Below are positions 55,399 to 64,000 of a stretch of DNA of 64,000 nucleotides, in pieces. The stretch lies in the NCBI RefSeq assembly GCF_049446155.1, contig NZ_JBMSEE010000010.1, forward strand, positions 124,001 through 188,000. Reading direction: 5' to 3'. Positions within the stretch are counted from its first letter, which is position 1. Each line of letters begins with the position of its first letter. A program made the position numbers and the translations under genes. The stretch comes from Rivibacter sp049446155. GTDB taxonomy: Bacteria > Pseudomonadota > Gammaproteobacteria > Burkholderiales > Burkholderiaceae_C. The notes under the pieces are model-generated. The model was not told the origin of the DNA. It saw nothing but the letters and a program-made list of their open reading frames with translations, and ran no database searches.

Positions 55399-58110
55399 TT
55401 ACGCGTAAAGCGGATTGATCTTGTCGGCGTCGATGCCGTACTTCTTGATCGCCTCGGCGACCTTGGCGGCCGGCACCGAGCCCTCCTCGGCCAGCGCCTT
55501 GAGCGCTGCGACGACGATGTAGTGGCGGTTGACCTCGAAGTGCTCGCGCAGGCGATAGCGGAAGTCGCTGCGGCCGAAGCCGTCGGTGCCGAGCACCTTG
55601 TAGGCGCGCCCCTTGGGGATGAAGGCGCGGATCTGCTCCGCGTAGTTCTTCATGTAGTCGGTCGACGCGATCACCGGGCCGGCATGCGCGCTGAGCTGCT
55701 GCGTCACGAACGGCAGGCGCGGCGCCTCGGTCGGATGCAGCAGGTTCCAGCGCTCGCAAGCCTGGCCGTCGCGCGCCAGTTCGTTGAAGCTCGGGCAGCT
55801 CCAGACGTTGGCGGCCACGCCCCAATCGCTTTCGAGCAACTGCTTGGCGGCCTGGCTCTCGCGCAGGATGGTGCCGCTGCCCATGAGATTCACGCGCGGC
55901 GTCTTCTTGGCGCCTTCTTCCAGCAAATACATGCCCTTGAGGATCTGCTCCTCGGTGCCGGGCTTGAGGCCGGGGTGCGGGTAGTTCTCGTTGAGCAGGG
56001 TCAGGTAGTAGAAGACGTTCTCCTGCCGCTCGACCATGCGCTTGAGGCCTTCGTGCATGATCACCGCGACCTCGTGCGCGAAGGTCGGGTCGTAGCTCAC
56101 GCAGTTGGGGATCGTGCCGGCGAGGATGTGGCTGTGGCCGTCCTCGTGCTGCAGGCCCTCGCCGTTCAGCGTGGTGCGCCCCGAGGTGCCACCCAGCAGG
56201 AAGCCGCGCGCCTGCATGTCGCCGGCGGCCCAGGCCAGGTCGCCGATGCGCTGGAAGCCGAACATCGAGTAGTAGACGTAGAACGGGATCATCACGCGGT
56301 TGTTCGTCGAGTACGACGTCGCCGCGGCGATCCAGCTGCTCATGCCGCCCGCTTCGTTGATGCCTTCCTGCAGGATCTGGCCCGATTTGTCCTCGCGGTA
56401 GTACATGACCTGGTCGCGGTCCTGCGGCGTGTACTTCTGGCCCTCGGGCGAGTAGATGCCGATCTGGCGGAACAGGCCTTCCATGCCGAAGGTGCGCGCC
56501 TCGTCGACGAGGATGGGCACGACGCGCGGACCCAGCGTCTGGTCGCGCAGCAGCTGCGTGAGGAAGCGCACGTAGGCCTGCGTGGTGCTGATCTCGCGGC
56601 CCTCGGCGGTGGGCTCAAGCACGGCCTTGAAGGTGTCCAGCGGCGGCACCGGCAGCTGTTCCTCGGCCTTGGTGCGGCGCTGCGGCAGGTAGCCGCCGAG
56701 CGCGGCGCGGCGCTCGTGCAGGTACTTCATTTCCGGCGTGTGCTCGGCCGGCTTGTAGAACGGAATGTCCTTGGCGAGCTGCTCGTCGGTGATGGGGATG
56801 TTGAAGCGGTCGCGGAAGGTCTTGATGTCCTCGTCGGTCAGCTTCTTGGCCTGGTGAGCGATGTTCTTGCCCTCGCCGGCCTTGCCCATGCCGAAGCCCT
56901 TGACGGTCTTGATCAGCAGCACCGTCGGCTGGCCCTTGTGGTTGACCGCGCGGTGGTAGGCCGCGTAGACCTTCTGCGGATCGTGGCCGCCGCGCTGCAG
57001 GCGCCAGATGTCGTCGTCGCTCATCTTGGCGACCATCTCCAGCGTCTTGGGATGGCGGCCGAAGAAGTGCTTGCGCACGAAGGCGCCGTCGTTGGCGCGG
57101 AAGGCCTGGTAGTCGCCGTCCACGGTGTCCATCATGATCTTGCGCAGCTCGCCGTCCTTGTCGCGCTGGAGCAGCGGATCCCAGTAGCTGCCCCACAGCA
57201 GCTTGATGACGTTCCAGCCCGAGCCGCGGAACTCGCCCTCGAGCTCCTGGATGATCTTGCCGTTGCCGCGCACCGGACCGTCGAGGCGCTGCAGGTTGCA
57301 GTTGACGACGAAGATCAGGTTGTCGAGCTTCTCGCGCGCGGCCAGGCCGATCGCGCCGAGCGACTCGGGCTCGTCCATCTCGCCGTCGCCGCAGAAGACC
57401 CAGACCTTGCGCTTGGAGGTGTCGGCGATGCCGCGGGCGTGCAGGTACTTGAGGAAGCGCGCCTGGTAGATCGCCATGATCGGCCCCAGGCCCATCGAGA
57501 CGGTCGGGAACTGCCAGAACTCCGGCATCAGCTTCGGGTGCGGATAGCTCGACAGGCCCTTGCCCTCCACTTCCTGGCGGAAGTTGAGCAGCTGCTCCTC
57601 GCTGATGCGGCCTTCCATAAAGGCGCGCGCGTAGATGCCGGGCGCCGAATGGCCCTGGATGTAGAGCAGGTCGCCGCCGTGGTCGGGCGTGTCGGCGTGC
57701 CAGAAGTGGTTGAAGCCGGCGCCGAACATCGTCGCGACCGACGCGAAGCTGGAGATGTGGCCGCCGAGGTCGCCGCCGTCGGCCGGATCGAGCCGGTTGG
57801 CCTTGACCACCATCGCCATCGCGTTCCAGCGCATGTAGGCGCGCAGGCGCTCCTCGATCTCGAGGTTGCCGGGGCAGCGCTCTTCCTGCTCGGCGGGAAT
57901 CGTGTTGACGTAGGCCGTGGTGGCCGAGAACGGCACGTCGATGCCCGCCTGGCGGGCGTGGTCGATCAGCTGTTCAAGGAGGAAGTGGGCGCGCTCGGGG
58001 CCTTCGGCGCCGATCACGGCGGACAGGGCGTCCAGCCATTCGCGCGTTTCGCCGGCATCGGCGTCGTTGGCAGCGCCGGCGGCCGGCAGGTTGTCGGGCA
58101 GTGCGGACAT
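55399..58110 (-). CDS. aceE: Pyruvate dehydrogenase E1 component
   Basis: 903-residue homodimeric thiamine-diphosphate E1, of the AceE type. The ThDP/Mg2+ motif starts at VFCGDGEMDEPESLGAIG (about 228) and continues into NLIFVVNCNLQRLDGPVRG; the active-site loop region ARAFMEGRISEEQLLNFRQE and C-terminal transketolase-like domain are complete. ATG 58110 has GGAG-like sequence before it. First gene of the aceEF-lpd operon, with an AT-rich 185-base divergent region to a sensor kinase gene. Confidence 0.98.
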   Translation of the reverse strand: MSALPDNLPAAGAANDADAGETREWLDALSAVIGAEGPERAHFLLEQLIDHARQAGIDVPFSATTAYVNTIPAEQEERCPGNLEIEERLRAYMRWNAMAMVVKANRLDPADGGDLGGHISSFASVATMFGAGFNHFWHADTPDHGGDLLYIQGHSAPGIYARAFMEGRISEEQLLNFRQEVEGKGLSSYPHPKLMPEFWQFPTVSMGLGPIMAIYQARFLKYLHARGIADTSKRKVWVFCGDGEMDEPESLGAIGLAAREKLDNLIFVVNCNLQRLDGPVRGNGKIIQELEGEFRGSGWNVIKLLWGSYWDPLLQRDKDGELRKIMMDTVDGDYQAFRANDGAFVRKHFFGRHPKTLEMVAKMSDDDIWRLQRGGHDPQKVYAAYHRAVNHKGQPTVLLIKTVKGFGMGKAGEGKNIAHQAKKLTDEDIKTFRDRFNIPITDEQLAKDIPFYKPAEHTPEMKYLHERRAALGGYLPQRRTKAEEQLPVPPLDTFKAVLEPTAEGREISTTQAYVRFLTQLLRDQTLGPRVVPILVDEARTFGMEGLFRQIGIYSPEGQKYTPQDRDQVMYYREDKSGQILQEGINEAGGMSSWIAAATSYSTNNRVMIPFYVYYSMFGFQRIGDLAWAAGDMQARGFLLGGTSGRTTLNGEGLQHEDGHSHILAGTIPNCVSYDPTFAHEVAVIMHEGLKRMVERQENVFYYLTLLNENYPHPGLKPGTEEQILKGMYLLEEGAKKTPRVNLMGSGTILRESQAAKQLLESDWGVAANVWSCPSFNELARDGQACERWNLLHPTEAPRLPFVTQQLSAHAGPVIASTDYMKNYAEQIRAFIPKGRAYKVLGTDGFGRSDFRYRLREHFEVNRHYIVVAALKALAEEGSVPAAKVAEAIKKYGIDADKINPLYA

Positions 58111-58295
58111 GCTTGTCTCCTGGTGCGGCGCGCGGATCGCCGGCGGTCTTAGGTGAACGCCCCTAGTTTGGCATAGCTCCCGCGAACTTCCAAATCATGC
58201 GAGTCGATTTCTTAATATGAAAACATGGCTCGCGCCGGTTTGAGGGCTGTCGAGCGGCCAGGTCCTTCGCGTCGATCCCCTTCGATAATCGCGCG
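58111..58295. promoter_or_regulatory. Divergent promoter region, aceE / PAS sensor kinase
   Basis: This gap contains the most AT-rich patch nearby (58207-58228, with TTCTTAATATGAAAAC on the plus strand), a plausible melting region for the kinase promoter. On the minus strand TTGGAA at 58187-58192 is a candidate -35 for aceE with a CAAACT-like -10 at 17 bases spacing. No obvious regulator palindrome is present. Confidence 0.4.
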
Positions 58296-60965
58296 ATGGC
58301 TTCCACGTTGCCGAGCGATTCCTCATTCAATCCCCGCCGCGACCGGCGCCGGCGCCTGTTCGGCAGTTGGTGGAAGCGCCAGTCGCCGGCGCGCCAGGAC
58401 CGCTTCGTCACGCTCGGCCCGGTGCTGTCGGTGCTGCTGTTCCTGGCGGCGATCATTGCGGCCTTCTGGTACCTGCGCAACGAGGAGTTCGAGCGTGAGC
58501 AGGAGTCCGTCAAGCGCGACACCGAGATCGCGCAGCAGCAGATCCGCCTGCGCCTCATCGAGAACCAGGAGCAGTTGGTGCGCATGGCGCGCGAGCTCGC
58601 AACCAAGGCGATCGACCAGGACGAGCTGATCGGCCAATCGGTCAGCTTCGTGCGCGAGCGCCCGGAGGTCGTGAGCCTGACCTGGGTCGGCGCCGACCGC
58701 GCGATCCGCACCCAGCACTTCTCGCCGAACCATCCGATGGACGCGGCGCGCGCGATCGAGCGGCGCGCGCCGTATCCGTCGTCGCCGGCCGCCAGCGCCA
58801 TGCTCGCGCCGCGCAGCGGCCAGCGTCCGTCCGCTGCCGTGTCGGCGCCGCCGGCCACGCCGGCGGCGCCACCCAGCCTGGGCGCCGAACCCGACTGGGC
58901 CTTCGGCGCCGCGCGCGATCTGCGCCAGCCCGTCTACTCGCGCCCGTTCACCGGTGCGGGCGGCCAGCCGGTGTTCCAGATCCACGTGCCGCTGATCGAC
59001 CGCAGCGCCTTCTCGGGCGTGCTGATCGCCGAGTACTCGCTCGAGTCGCTGCTGCGCCACTTCGTGCCCGGCGAGGTGACGCGCCGCCACGCCATCTCGC
59101 TGCTCGACGCCGACCGTCGCGTGCTGGCCAGCACCGTCTCGCGCGAGCTGGCCGACAGCAGCCGGCGCCCGGCCTTCGTCGAGGACGTGGTGGTCTCGCC
59201 GGTCGGCAACGGGCTCACGCTGCGCGGCCAGGGCTGGCGCACCTCCATCGGCCTGATCGGCAACACGCTGTTCTGGATGGTCGTCGCGCTGTCGGCGCTG
59301 ACCGTCTGGATGCTCGGCGGCACCTGGCGCCACATGCGCCGGCGCGGGCAGATGCAGTCGGCCCTGATCGCCGAGACCAATTTCCGTCGCGCGATGGAGA
59401 ACTCCATGCTCACCGGCATGCGCGCGATGGACCTGGAGGGCCGCATCACCTACGTGAACCCGGCCTTCTGCGCGATGACCGGCTTTGCGGAGCACGAACT
59501 GATCGGCCGCCTGCCGCCCTTCCCTCATTGGCCGCCGGACCGCATCGAGGAAAGCATGCGCCTGTTCCAGCAGGAGCTGCAGGGCAAGAGCCCGGCCGGC
59601 GGCATCGAGGTCAAGGTGCTGCGCAAGGACGGCAGCGTCTTCGACGCGCGCATGTACGTCTCGCCGCTGATCGACGCGCGCGGCCACCAGACCGGCTGGA
59701 TGACCTCGATGACCAACATCACCGAGGCCAAGCGCATCCGCGACCAGCTCTCGGCTTCGCACGAACGCTTCACCACCGTGCTCGAAGGTCTGGAGGCCGC
59801 CGTCTCGGTGCTCTCGGTGCAAGAGGGCGAGCTGCTGTTCGCGAACCGCTCCTACCGCCTGTGGTTCGGCGCCGAGGCGCAAGGCCATGCGCTGTTGGCC
59901 GGCGGCAATGCGGCGCCGCCGCCGTCTCCGGCCGACCGCGACGACGAGGTCGACGGCCTGGGCGGCCTGCCGACGCAGGAGCTCACCGAAGCCAAGTCCG
60001 ATGCGCGCGAGGTCTTCGTCGCGCCCCAGCAGAAGTGGTTCGACGTGCGCGCGCGCTACCTGCAGTGGACCGACGGCCGCCTCGCGCAGATGATCATCGC
60101 GACCGACATCACCGCGCGCCGCCGCGCCGAGGAGCAGGCGCAGCACCAGGCCGAGAAGGCGCAGGAGACCAGCCGCCTGATCACGATGGGCGAGATGGCC
60201 AGCTCGGTCGCGCACGAGCTGAACCAGCCGCTCACGGCGATCGTCAACTACTGCAACGGCATGGTCTCGCGCGTGAAGGCCGGCTCGATCGGCGAGCCCG
60301 ATCTCATCGCCGCGCTCGAGAAGACCAGCAAGCAGGCGCAGCGCGCGGGCCAGATCATTCACCGCATCCGCGCCTTCGTGAAGCGCAGCGAGCCGCAGCG
60401 CCAGCCGGCGCAGGCGCGCGAGATCGTCGAGGACGCGGTCGAGCTCGCCGGCATCGAGCTGCGTCGTCGCAACGTCGAGATCCACAGCTACGTCGCGCAG
60501 CGCCTGCCGACGATCATGGTCGACCCGATCCTGATCGAGCAGGTGCTGCTCAACCTGCTGAAGAACGCGGCCGAGGCGATCGACAACGCGCGCCTGCCGA
60601 GCGCGCGGCGCCACATCGAGCTGCGCGTGATCCCGCGCCACACACCCGACGAAGGCGGCGTGATCGAGTTCAGCGTCACCGACAACGGCCCCGGGCTGCC
60701 CGACGAAGTGATCGCGCGGCTGTACGAAGCATTCTTCTCGACCAAGAGTGACGGATTGGGCATCGGACTGTCGCTGTGCCGCTCGATCGTCGAGTCGCAC
60801 CGGGGCCGGATTCGCGCGGAGAACCTCTACAATGGCTCGACCGTGATCGGATGCCGTTTCTCGTTCACGCTGCCGGTCGAGGCCGGATCCGCGAGCCACG
60901 AGCGCAGCCCGGCCGACGCGGTGGCCGCTCCTCCGCCCTCACCGTCACTCACACCCAACGCATGA
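58296..60965 (+). CDS. PAS-domain sensor histidine kinase (FixL/DctB style)
   Basis: 889-residue membrane kinase. A basic N-terminus, membrane helix at about 42-62, a periplasmic sensor (about 65-320) with an Ala/Pro-rich insertion near 165-195, a second membrane helix at about 322-345, a PAS domain from about 370 (NSMLTGMRAMDLEGRITYVNPAFCAMTGF) with PAC, a second PAS-like segment to about 610, HisKA with His640 in SSVAHELNQPLTAIVNYCNG, and HATPase (NLLKNAAEAI, DNGPGLP, GLGIGLSLC). The gene overlaps the next by ATGA, so the FixJ-like regulator is its partner. Position beside aceE suggests control linked to pyruvate metabolism; this is inference from synteny. Confidence 0.93.
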   Translation: MASTLPSDSSFNPRRDRRRRLFGSWWKRQSPARQDRFVTLGPVLSVLLFLAAIIAAFWYLRNEEFEREQESVKRDTEIAQQQIRLRLIENQEQLVRMARELATKAIDQDELIGQSVSFVRERPEVVSLTWVGADRAIRTQHFSPNHPMDAARAIERRAPYPSSPAASAMLAPRSGQRPSAAVSAPPATPAAPPSLGAEPDWAFGAARDLRQPVYSRPFTGAGGQPVFQIHVPLIDRSAFSGVLIAEYSLESLLRHFVPGEVTRRHAISLLDADRRVLASTVSRELADSSRRPAFVEDVVVSPVGNGLTLRGQGWRTSIGLIGNTLFWMVVALSALTVWMLGGTWRHMRRRGQMQSALIAETNFRRAMENSMLTGMRAMDLEGRITYVNPAFCAMTGFAEHELIGRLPPFPHWPPDRIEESMRLFQQELQGKSPAGGIEVKVLRKDGSVFDARMYVSPLIDARGHQTGWMTSMTNITEAKRIRDQLSASHERFTTVLEGLEAAVSVLSVQEGELLFANRSYRLWFGAEAQGHALLAGGNAAPPPSPADRDDEVDGLGGLPTQELTEAKSDAREVFVAPQQKWFDVRARYLQWTDGRLAQMIIATDITARRRAEEQAQHQAEKAQETSRLITMGEMASSVAHELNQPLTAIVNYCNGMVSRVKAGSIGEPDLIAALEKTSKQAQRAGQIIHRIRAFVKRSEPQRQPAQAREIVEDAVELAGIELRRRNVEIHSYVAQRLPTIMVDPILIEQVLLNLLKNAAEAIDNARLPSARRHIELRVIPRHTPDEGGVIEFSVTDNGPGLPDEVIARLYEAFFSTKSDGLGIGLSLCRSIVESHRGRIRAENLYNGSTVIGCRFSFTLPVEAGSASHERSPADAVAAPPPSPSLTPNA

Positions 60966-61585
60966 GCCTGATCCCCAAGAAAGGCACCGTGTACGTCGTC
61001 GACGACGACGAAGCGGTCCGCGACTCGCTCCAGTGGCTGCTCGAGGGCAAGGACTACCGGGTCAAGTGCTTCGACTCGGCGGAGTCCTTCCTCTCCCGCT
61101 TCGATCCTCGCGAGGTGGCCTGCCTGATCGCCGACATCCGCATGGACGGCATGAGCGGCCTGGAACTGCAAGACCGCCTGCTCGAGCGCAAGAGCCCGCT
61201 GCCGGTCGTCTTCATCACCGGCCACGGCGACGTGCCGATGGCCGTGACCACGATGAAGAAGGGCGCGATGGACTTCATCGAGAAGCCCTTCAAGGAAGAA
61301 GAGCTGCTCGGCCTCGTGGAGCGCATGCTCGACCAGGCGCGCACCGCCTTCAGCCAGCACCAGGAACAGGCCAGCCGCGAGGCGCTGCTGTCGCGCCTGA
61401 CCACGCGCGAGAGCCAGGTGCTCGAGCGCATCGTCGCCGGCCGCCTGAACAAGCAGATCGCCGACGACCTGGGCATCAGCATCAAGACGGTGGAGGCGCA
61501 CCGCGCCAACATCATGGAAAAGCTCAACGCCAACACCGTGGCCGATCTGTTGAAGATCGCGCTAGGCGCCCAGGCCAAGGCCTGA
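60962..61585 (+). CDS. Response regulator, FixJ type (REC-LuxR HTH)
   Basis: 207-residue two-domain regulator: receiver with VVDDDEAVRDS, phospho-acceptor Asp58 (CLIADIRMDGMSG) and Lys in IEKPFKEEELL, then a LuxR/NarL-type helix-turn-helix (LTTRESQVLERIVAGRLNKQIADDLGISIKTVEAHRANIMEKL). It binds DNA when phosphorylated by the preceding PAS kinase, to which it is translationally coupled. Regulated genes are not shown by the sequence; aceE, folD and prlC are the neighbours. Confidence 0.95.
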   Translation: MSLIPKKGTVYVVDDDEAVRDSLQWLLEGKDYRVKCFDSAESFLSRFDPREVACLIADIRMDGMSGLELQDRLLERKSPLPVVFITGHGDVPMAVTTMKKGAMDFIEKPFKEEELLGLVERMLDQARTAFSQHQEQASREALLSRLTTRESQVLERIVAGRLNKQIADDLGISIKTVEAHRANIMEKLNANTVADLLKIALGAQAKA

Positions 61586-61601
61586 ACCGCCCGCTCCCGC
61601 C

Positions 61602-61627
61602 GAAGGCCGCTCCGACGAGCGGCCTTC
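61602..61627 (+). terminator. Hairpin between the response regulator gene and folD
   Basis: Perfect 11-bp stem (GAAGGCCGCTC / GAGCGGCCTTC) with loop CGAC, 16 bases after the regulator stop and 28 bases before folD. No T-run follows, so it is probably a partial terminator. Confidence 0.6.
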
Positions 61628-61655
61628 GCGCTTCAAGACCGAGGAATTCCGCAAC

Positions 61656-62507
61656 ATGTCCGCCCAACTCATCGACGGCAACGCGCTCTCCAAGCAACTG
61701 CGCGCCGAGGTCTCCGCCCGCGCCGCGGCGCTGCGCGCGCGCGGCACCACACCCGGCCTGGCCGTGATCCTGGTCGGCGACAACCCGGCCAGCCAGGTTT
61801 ACGTGCGCAACAAGGTCAAGGCCTGCCATGACAGCGGGCTGCACTCGGTGCTGGAGCAGTACCCGGCGACGATGTCCGAGGCGGAGCTGCTGGCGCGCAT
61901 CGAGGCGCTCAACGCCGATGCAGCGATCCACGGCATCCTGGTGCAGCTGCCGCTGCCGGCGCACATCGACGCGCACAAGGTCATCGAGACCATCTCGCCG
62001 GCCAAGGATGTCGACGGCTTCCATGTCGCCAGCGCCGGCGCGCTGGTCGTCGGCCAGCCCGGCTTCAAGCCCTGCACGCCCTACGGCTGCATGAAGATGC
62101 TGGAATCGATCGGCTGCGACCCCAAGGGCAAGCATGCGGTGGTGATCGGCCGCAGCAACATCGTCGGCAAGCCGATGGCGCTGATGCTGCTCGCCGCCAG
62201 CGCCACGGTCACGGTATGCCACAGCGCAACGCCGGATCTCGGCGCGATGACGCGCCAGGCCGACATCGTGGTGGCCGCGGTCGGCAAGCGCAACGTGCTG
62301 ACCGCCGAGATGGTCAAGCCCGGCGCGGTGGTGATCGACGTCGGCATGAACCGCGACGACGCCGGCAAGCTCTGCGGCGACGTCGACTTCGCCGGCGTGT
62401 CCAAAGTTGCCGGCTGGATCACGCCGGTGCCGGGCGGCGTCGGTCCGATGACCATCACGATGCTGCTGGTCAATACCATTGAAGCGGCGGAACGCGCCGC
62501 CACCTGA
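61656..62507 (+). CDS. folD: Bifunctional methylenetetrahydrofolate dehydrogenase/cyclohydrolase
   Basis: 283-residue enzyme interconverting methylene-, methenyl- and formyl-tetrahydrofolate. Conserved blocks: PGLAVILVGDNPASQVYVRNK (with the catalytic-Lys segment YVRNKVKAC), GILVQLPLP, DVDGFH, PCTPYGCMKML and the NADP site VVIGRSNIVGKPMA, ending GGVGPMTITMLLVNT. Full length and complete. Confidence 0.98.
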   Translation: MSAQLIDGNALSKQLRAEVSARAAALRARGTTPGLAVILVGDNPASQVYVRNKVKACHDSGLHSVLEQYPATMSEAELLARIEALNADAAIHGILVQLPLPAHIDAHKVIETISPAKDVDGFHVASAGALVVGQPGFKPCTPYGCMKMLESIGCDPKGKHAVVIGRSNIVGKPMALMLLAASATVTVCHSATPDLGAMTRQADIVVAAVGKRNVLTAEMVKPGAVVIDVGMNRDDAGKLCGDVDFAGVSKVAGWITPVPGGVGPMTITMLLVNTIEAAERAAT

Positions 62508-62589
62508 TTTCCGCGATCCATCGCAGACATTGGCCGAATCCAATCGCGCCACCGCGCGAGCAAGGCAAGATCGCTCGAGACACGACCCA

Positions 62590-62611
62590 CGAGGTTGAAC
62601 CGAGGTTGAAC
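62590..62611 (+). repeat. Tandem 11-bp duplication carrying the prlC ribosome site
   Basis: CGAGGTTGAAC occurs twice back to back (62590-62600 and 62601-62611), ending directly at the prlC ATG. Each copy contains GAGG, so the Shine-Dalgarno is doubled; the near copy lies six bases and the far copy 17 bases from the start. Confidence 0.85.
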
Positions 62612-64000
62612 ATGACGCAGCCCCAGAATCCCCTGCTCGACACCAGCGACCTGCCGCGCTTCGCCGAGATCGGCGCCGAGCATGTCGGCCCGGCCGTCGA
62701 CGCGTTGATCGCCGAATGCGAAGCCGCGCTCGAGCGCGCCACCGGCCCCGACGTGCCTGCCGACTACGACGCGCTGTCGAGCGTGCTCGACGTGGCCACC
62801 GAGCGCCTGGGCCGCGCCTGGGGCGTGGTCGGCCACCTCAACGCCGTGGCCGACACGCCGGCGCTGCGCGCCGCCTACAACGAGGCCCTGCCCAAGGTCA
62901 CCGCCTTCTTCACCAAGCTCGGCTCGGACGAGCGCCTGTATGCCAAGTACAAGGCGATCGCCGCCGCGCCTTCGGCGTCGCAACTGGCGCCGGCACGCAA
63001 GCGCGCGCTCGACAACGCGCTGCGCGACTTCGTGCTCTCGGGCGCCGAGCTGCAAGGCGCCGCCAAGCTGCGCTTCGCCGAGATCCAGGATCGCCTCGCG
63101 GCGCTGGCCCAGTCATTCTCCGAGCACGTGCTCGACGCGACCGACGCCTTCGCGTACTACGCCAGCGCCGAGGAGCTGGCCGGCGTGCCCGAGGACGCGG
63201 TCGCCGCGATGCGCGGCGCCGCCCTGGCCGAGCGCAAGGACGGCCACAAGATCACGCTGCACATGCCCAGCTACCTGCCGGTGATGCAGTACGCGCACGA
63301 CCGCTCGCTGCGCGAGCGTGTCTACCGCGCCTACGTCACGCGCGCATCGGAGCATGGTCCGACGGAGCTCGACAACTCGCCGGTGATGCGCGAGATCGTC
63401 GCGCTGCGCCAGGAAGAGGCCGCGCTGCTGGGCTACAAGACCTACGCCGACGTCTCGCTGGTGCCCAAGATGGCGCGTTCGCCCGGGGAGGTGCTTGCCT
63501 TCTTGCGCGACCTCGCCGCGCGGGCGCGCCCGCACGCCGAGCGCGACCTCGCCGAGTTGCGCGAGTTCGCCGCGAAGGAGCTGGGCCTGCCCCAGCTGCA
63601 GGCCTGGGACATCCCCTATGCGTCCGAGCGTCTCAAGCAGGCGCGCTATGCCTTCAGCGACACCGAGGTGAAGCAGTACTTCACCGAGCCCAAGGTGCTC
63701 GACGGGCTGTTCCGCATCGTCGAGACGCTGTTCGACGTGTCGATCCGCCCCGACCATGCCGAGGCCTGGCACCCCGACGTGCGCTTCTTCCGCATCGAGC
63801 GGCGCGCGGGCATCGGCTCGGGCGACGCCGCGCCGCAGCTCGTCGGCCAGTTCTACCTCGACCCCTACGCGCGCAACGGCAAGCAGCCCGGCGCCTGGAT
63901 GGACGACGTGCGCGGCCGCTGGCAACGCCCCGACATGCAGGGCGCGGCGGCGCTGCAGACGCCGGTGGCGCACCTGATCTGCAACTTCGCCTCGCCGGTC
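62612..64000 (+). CDS. prlC: Oligopeptidase A, M3 family (3' end outside window)
   Basis: 463 codons of an M3 metallopeptidase run to the window edge without a stop. N-terminal MTQPQNPLLDTSDLPRFAEI, the helical first domain (LRDFVLSGAELQGAAKLRFAEIQDRLAALAQSFSE) and KMARSPGEVLAFLRDLAARARPHAERDLAELREFA match PrlC/OpdA, which degrades signal peptides and short peptides in the cytoplasm. The HEFGH zinc motif is expected shortly after the last visible block (LICNFASPV) and lies outside the window. ATG 62612 follows the doubled GAGG. Confidence 0.95.
   Translation, partial: MTQPQNPLLDTSDLPRFAEIGAEHVGPAVDALIAECEAALERATGPDVPADYDALSSVLDVATERLGRAWGVVGHLNAVADTPALRAAYNEALPKVTAFFTKLGSDERLYAKYKAIAAAPSASQLAPARKRALDNALRDFVLSGAELQGAAKLRFAEIQDRLAALAQSFSEHVLDATDAFAYYASAEELAGVPEDAVAAMRGAALAERKDGHKITLHMPSYLPVMQYAHDRSLRERVYRAYVTRASEHGPTELDNSPVMREIVALRQEEAALLGYKTYADVSLVPKMARSPGEVLAFLRDLAARARPHAERDLAELREFAAKELGLPQLQAWDIPYASERLKQARYAFSDTEVKQYFTEPKVLDGLFRIVETLFDVSIRPDHAEAWHPDVRFFRIERRAGIGSGDAAPQLVGQFYLDPYARNGKQPGAWMDDVRGRWQRPDMQGAAALQTPVAHLICNFASPV

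Noticed and set aside
54919..58152. 1077-residue plus-strand open frame opposite aceE/aceF
   Set aside because: Shadow of the conserved pyruvate dehydrogenase genes; no domain pattern and typical His/Asp/Arg/Leu antisense composition.

Overview
The window is high-GC, gene-dense bacterial chromosome, best explained as a member of the Burkholderiales (a Rubrivivax/Leptothrix/Methylibium-like lineage is an inference from protein style, not shown by any marker gene). Arguments for this: the order ilvB-ilvH-ilvC-pssA-leuA next to an ECF sigma/DUF3619/DUF3106/RDD set, a pyruvate dehydrogenase operon with a separate two-lipoyl E2 and a lipoyl-fused E3, and a sensor kinase/response regulator pair leading into folD and prlC. 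I see no tRNA, rRNA, insertion sequence, prophage, CRISPR array or attachment site, and no gene-free stretch above 300 bases. It reads as core chromosome with a few lineage-specific insertions.

Layout. 1-9.1 kb: the end of a chromate transporter, a papain-like peptidase/alpha-beta hydrolase fusion, a large zinc-metalloprotease lipoprotein, the ribosome-associated ABC-F ATPase EttA and an RhlE-type RNA helicase. 9.1-15.5 kb: two small unknown genes, a coupled prolyl-hydroxylase-like oxygenase and YaaA, a YchJ-like SEC-C protein coupled to TruC, and a rubrerythrin/Fe-S protein/DUF3501 operon. 15.6-26.4 kb: a same-strand signalling block made of a di-heme cytochrome c peroxidase-like protein, a DAHL-type sensor kinase and a REC-PAS-GGDEF-EAL protein (joined by ATGA overlaps), followed by a large hybrid kinase and a REC-kinase, with a TIGR03790-type exported protein just upstream.

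26.4-41.6 kb: an IclR regulator, a PBP7-type DD-endopeptidase, the branched-chain amino acid cluster (leuA, pssA, ilvC, ilvH, ilvB) with a clear leucine attenuator in front of leuA, the ECF sigma/DUF3619/DUF3106/RDD/dgkA/LOG series, and glnB, nadE and an acyltransferase. 41.6-51.8 kb: a two-domain M16 peptidase, soluble pyrophosphatase divergent from a membrane proton pyrophosphatase, a two-subunit molybdenum hydroxylase and a diguanylate cyclase. 51.9-64 kb: lpd, aceF and aceE, divergent from a PAS sensor kinase and FixJ-type regulator, then folD and the start of prlC.

Functional themes are peroxide/redox defence (yaaA, rubrerythrin set, di-heme protein), cyclic-di-GMP and phosphorelay signalling (at least four histidine kinases and two GGDEF proteins), and central metabolism (pyruvate dehydrogenase, branched-chain amino acids, NAD, one-carbon units). 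The most informative non-coding signal is the leucine attenuator upstream of leuA: an 18-residue leader peptide with five consecutive leucine codons, a following intrinsic terminator, and a -10 element so close to the leader ATG that the leader mRNA may be leaderless.
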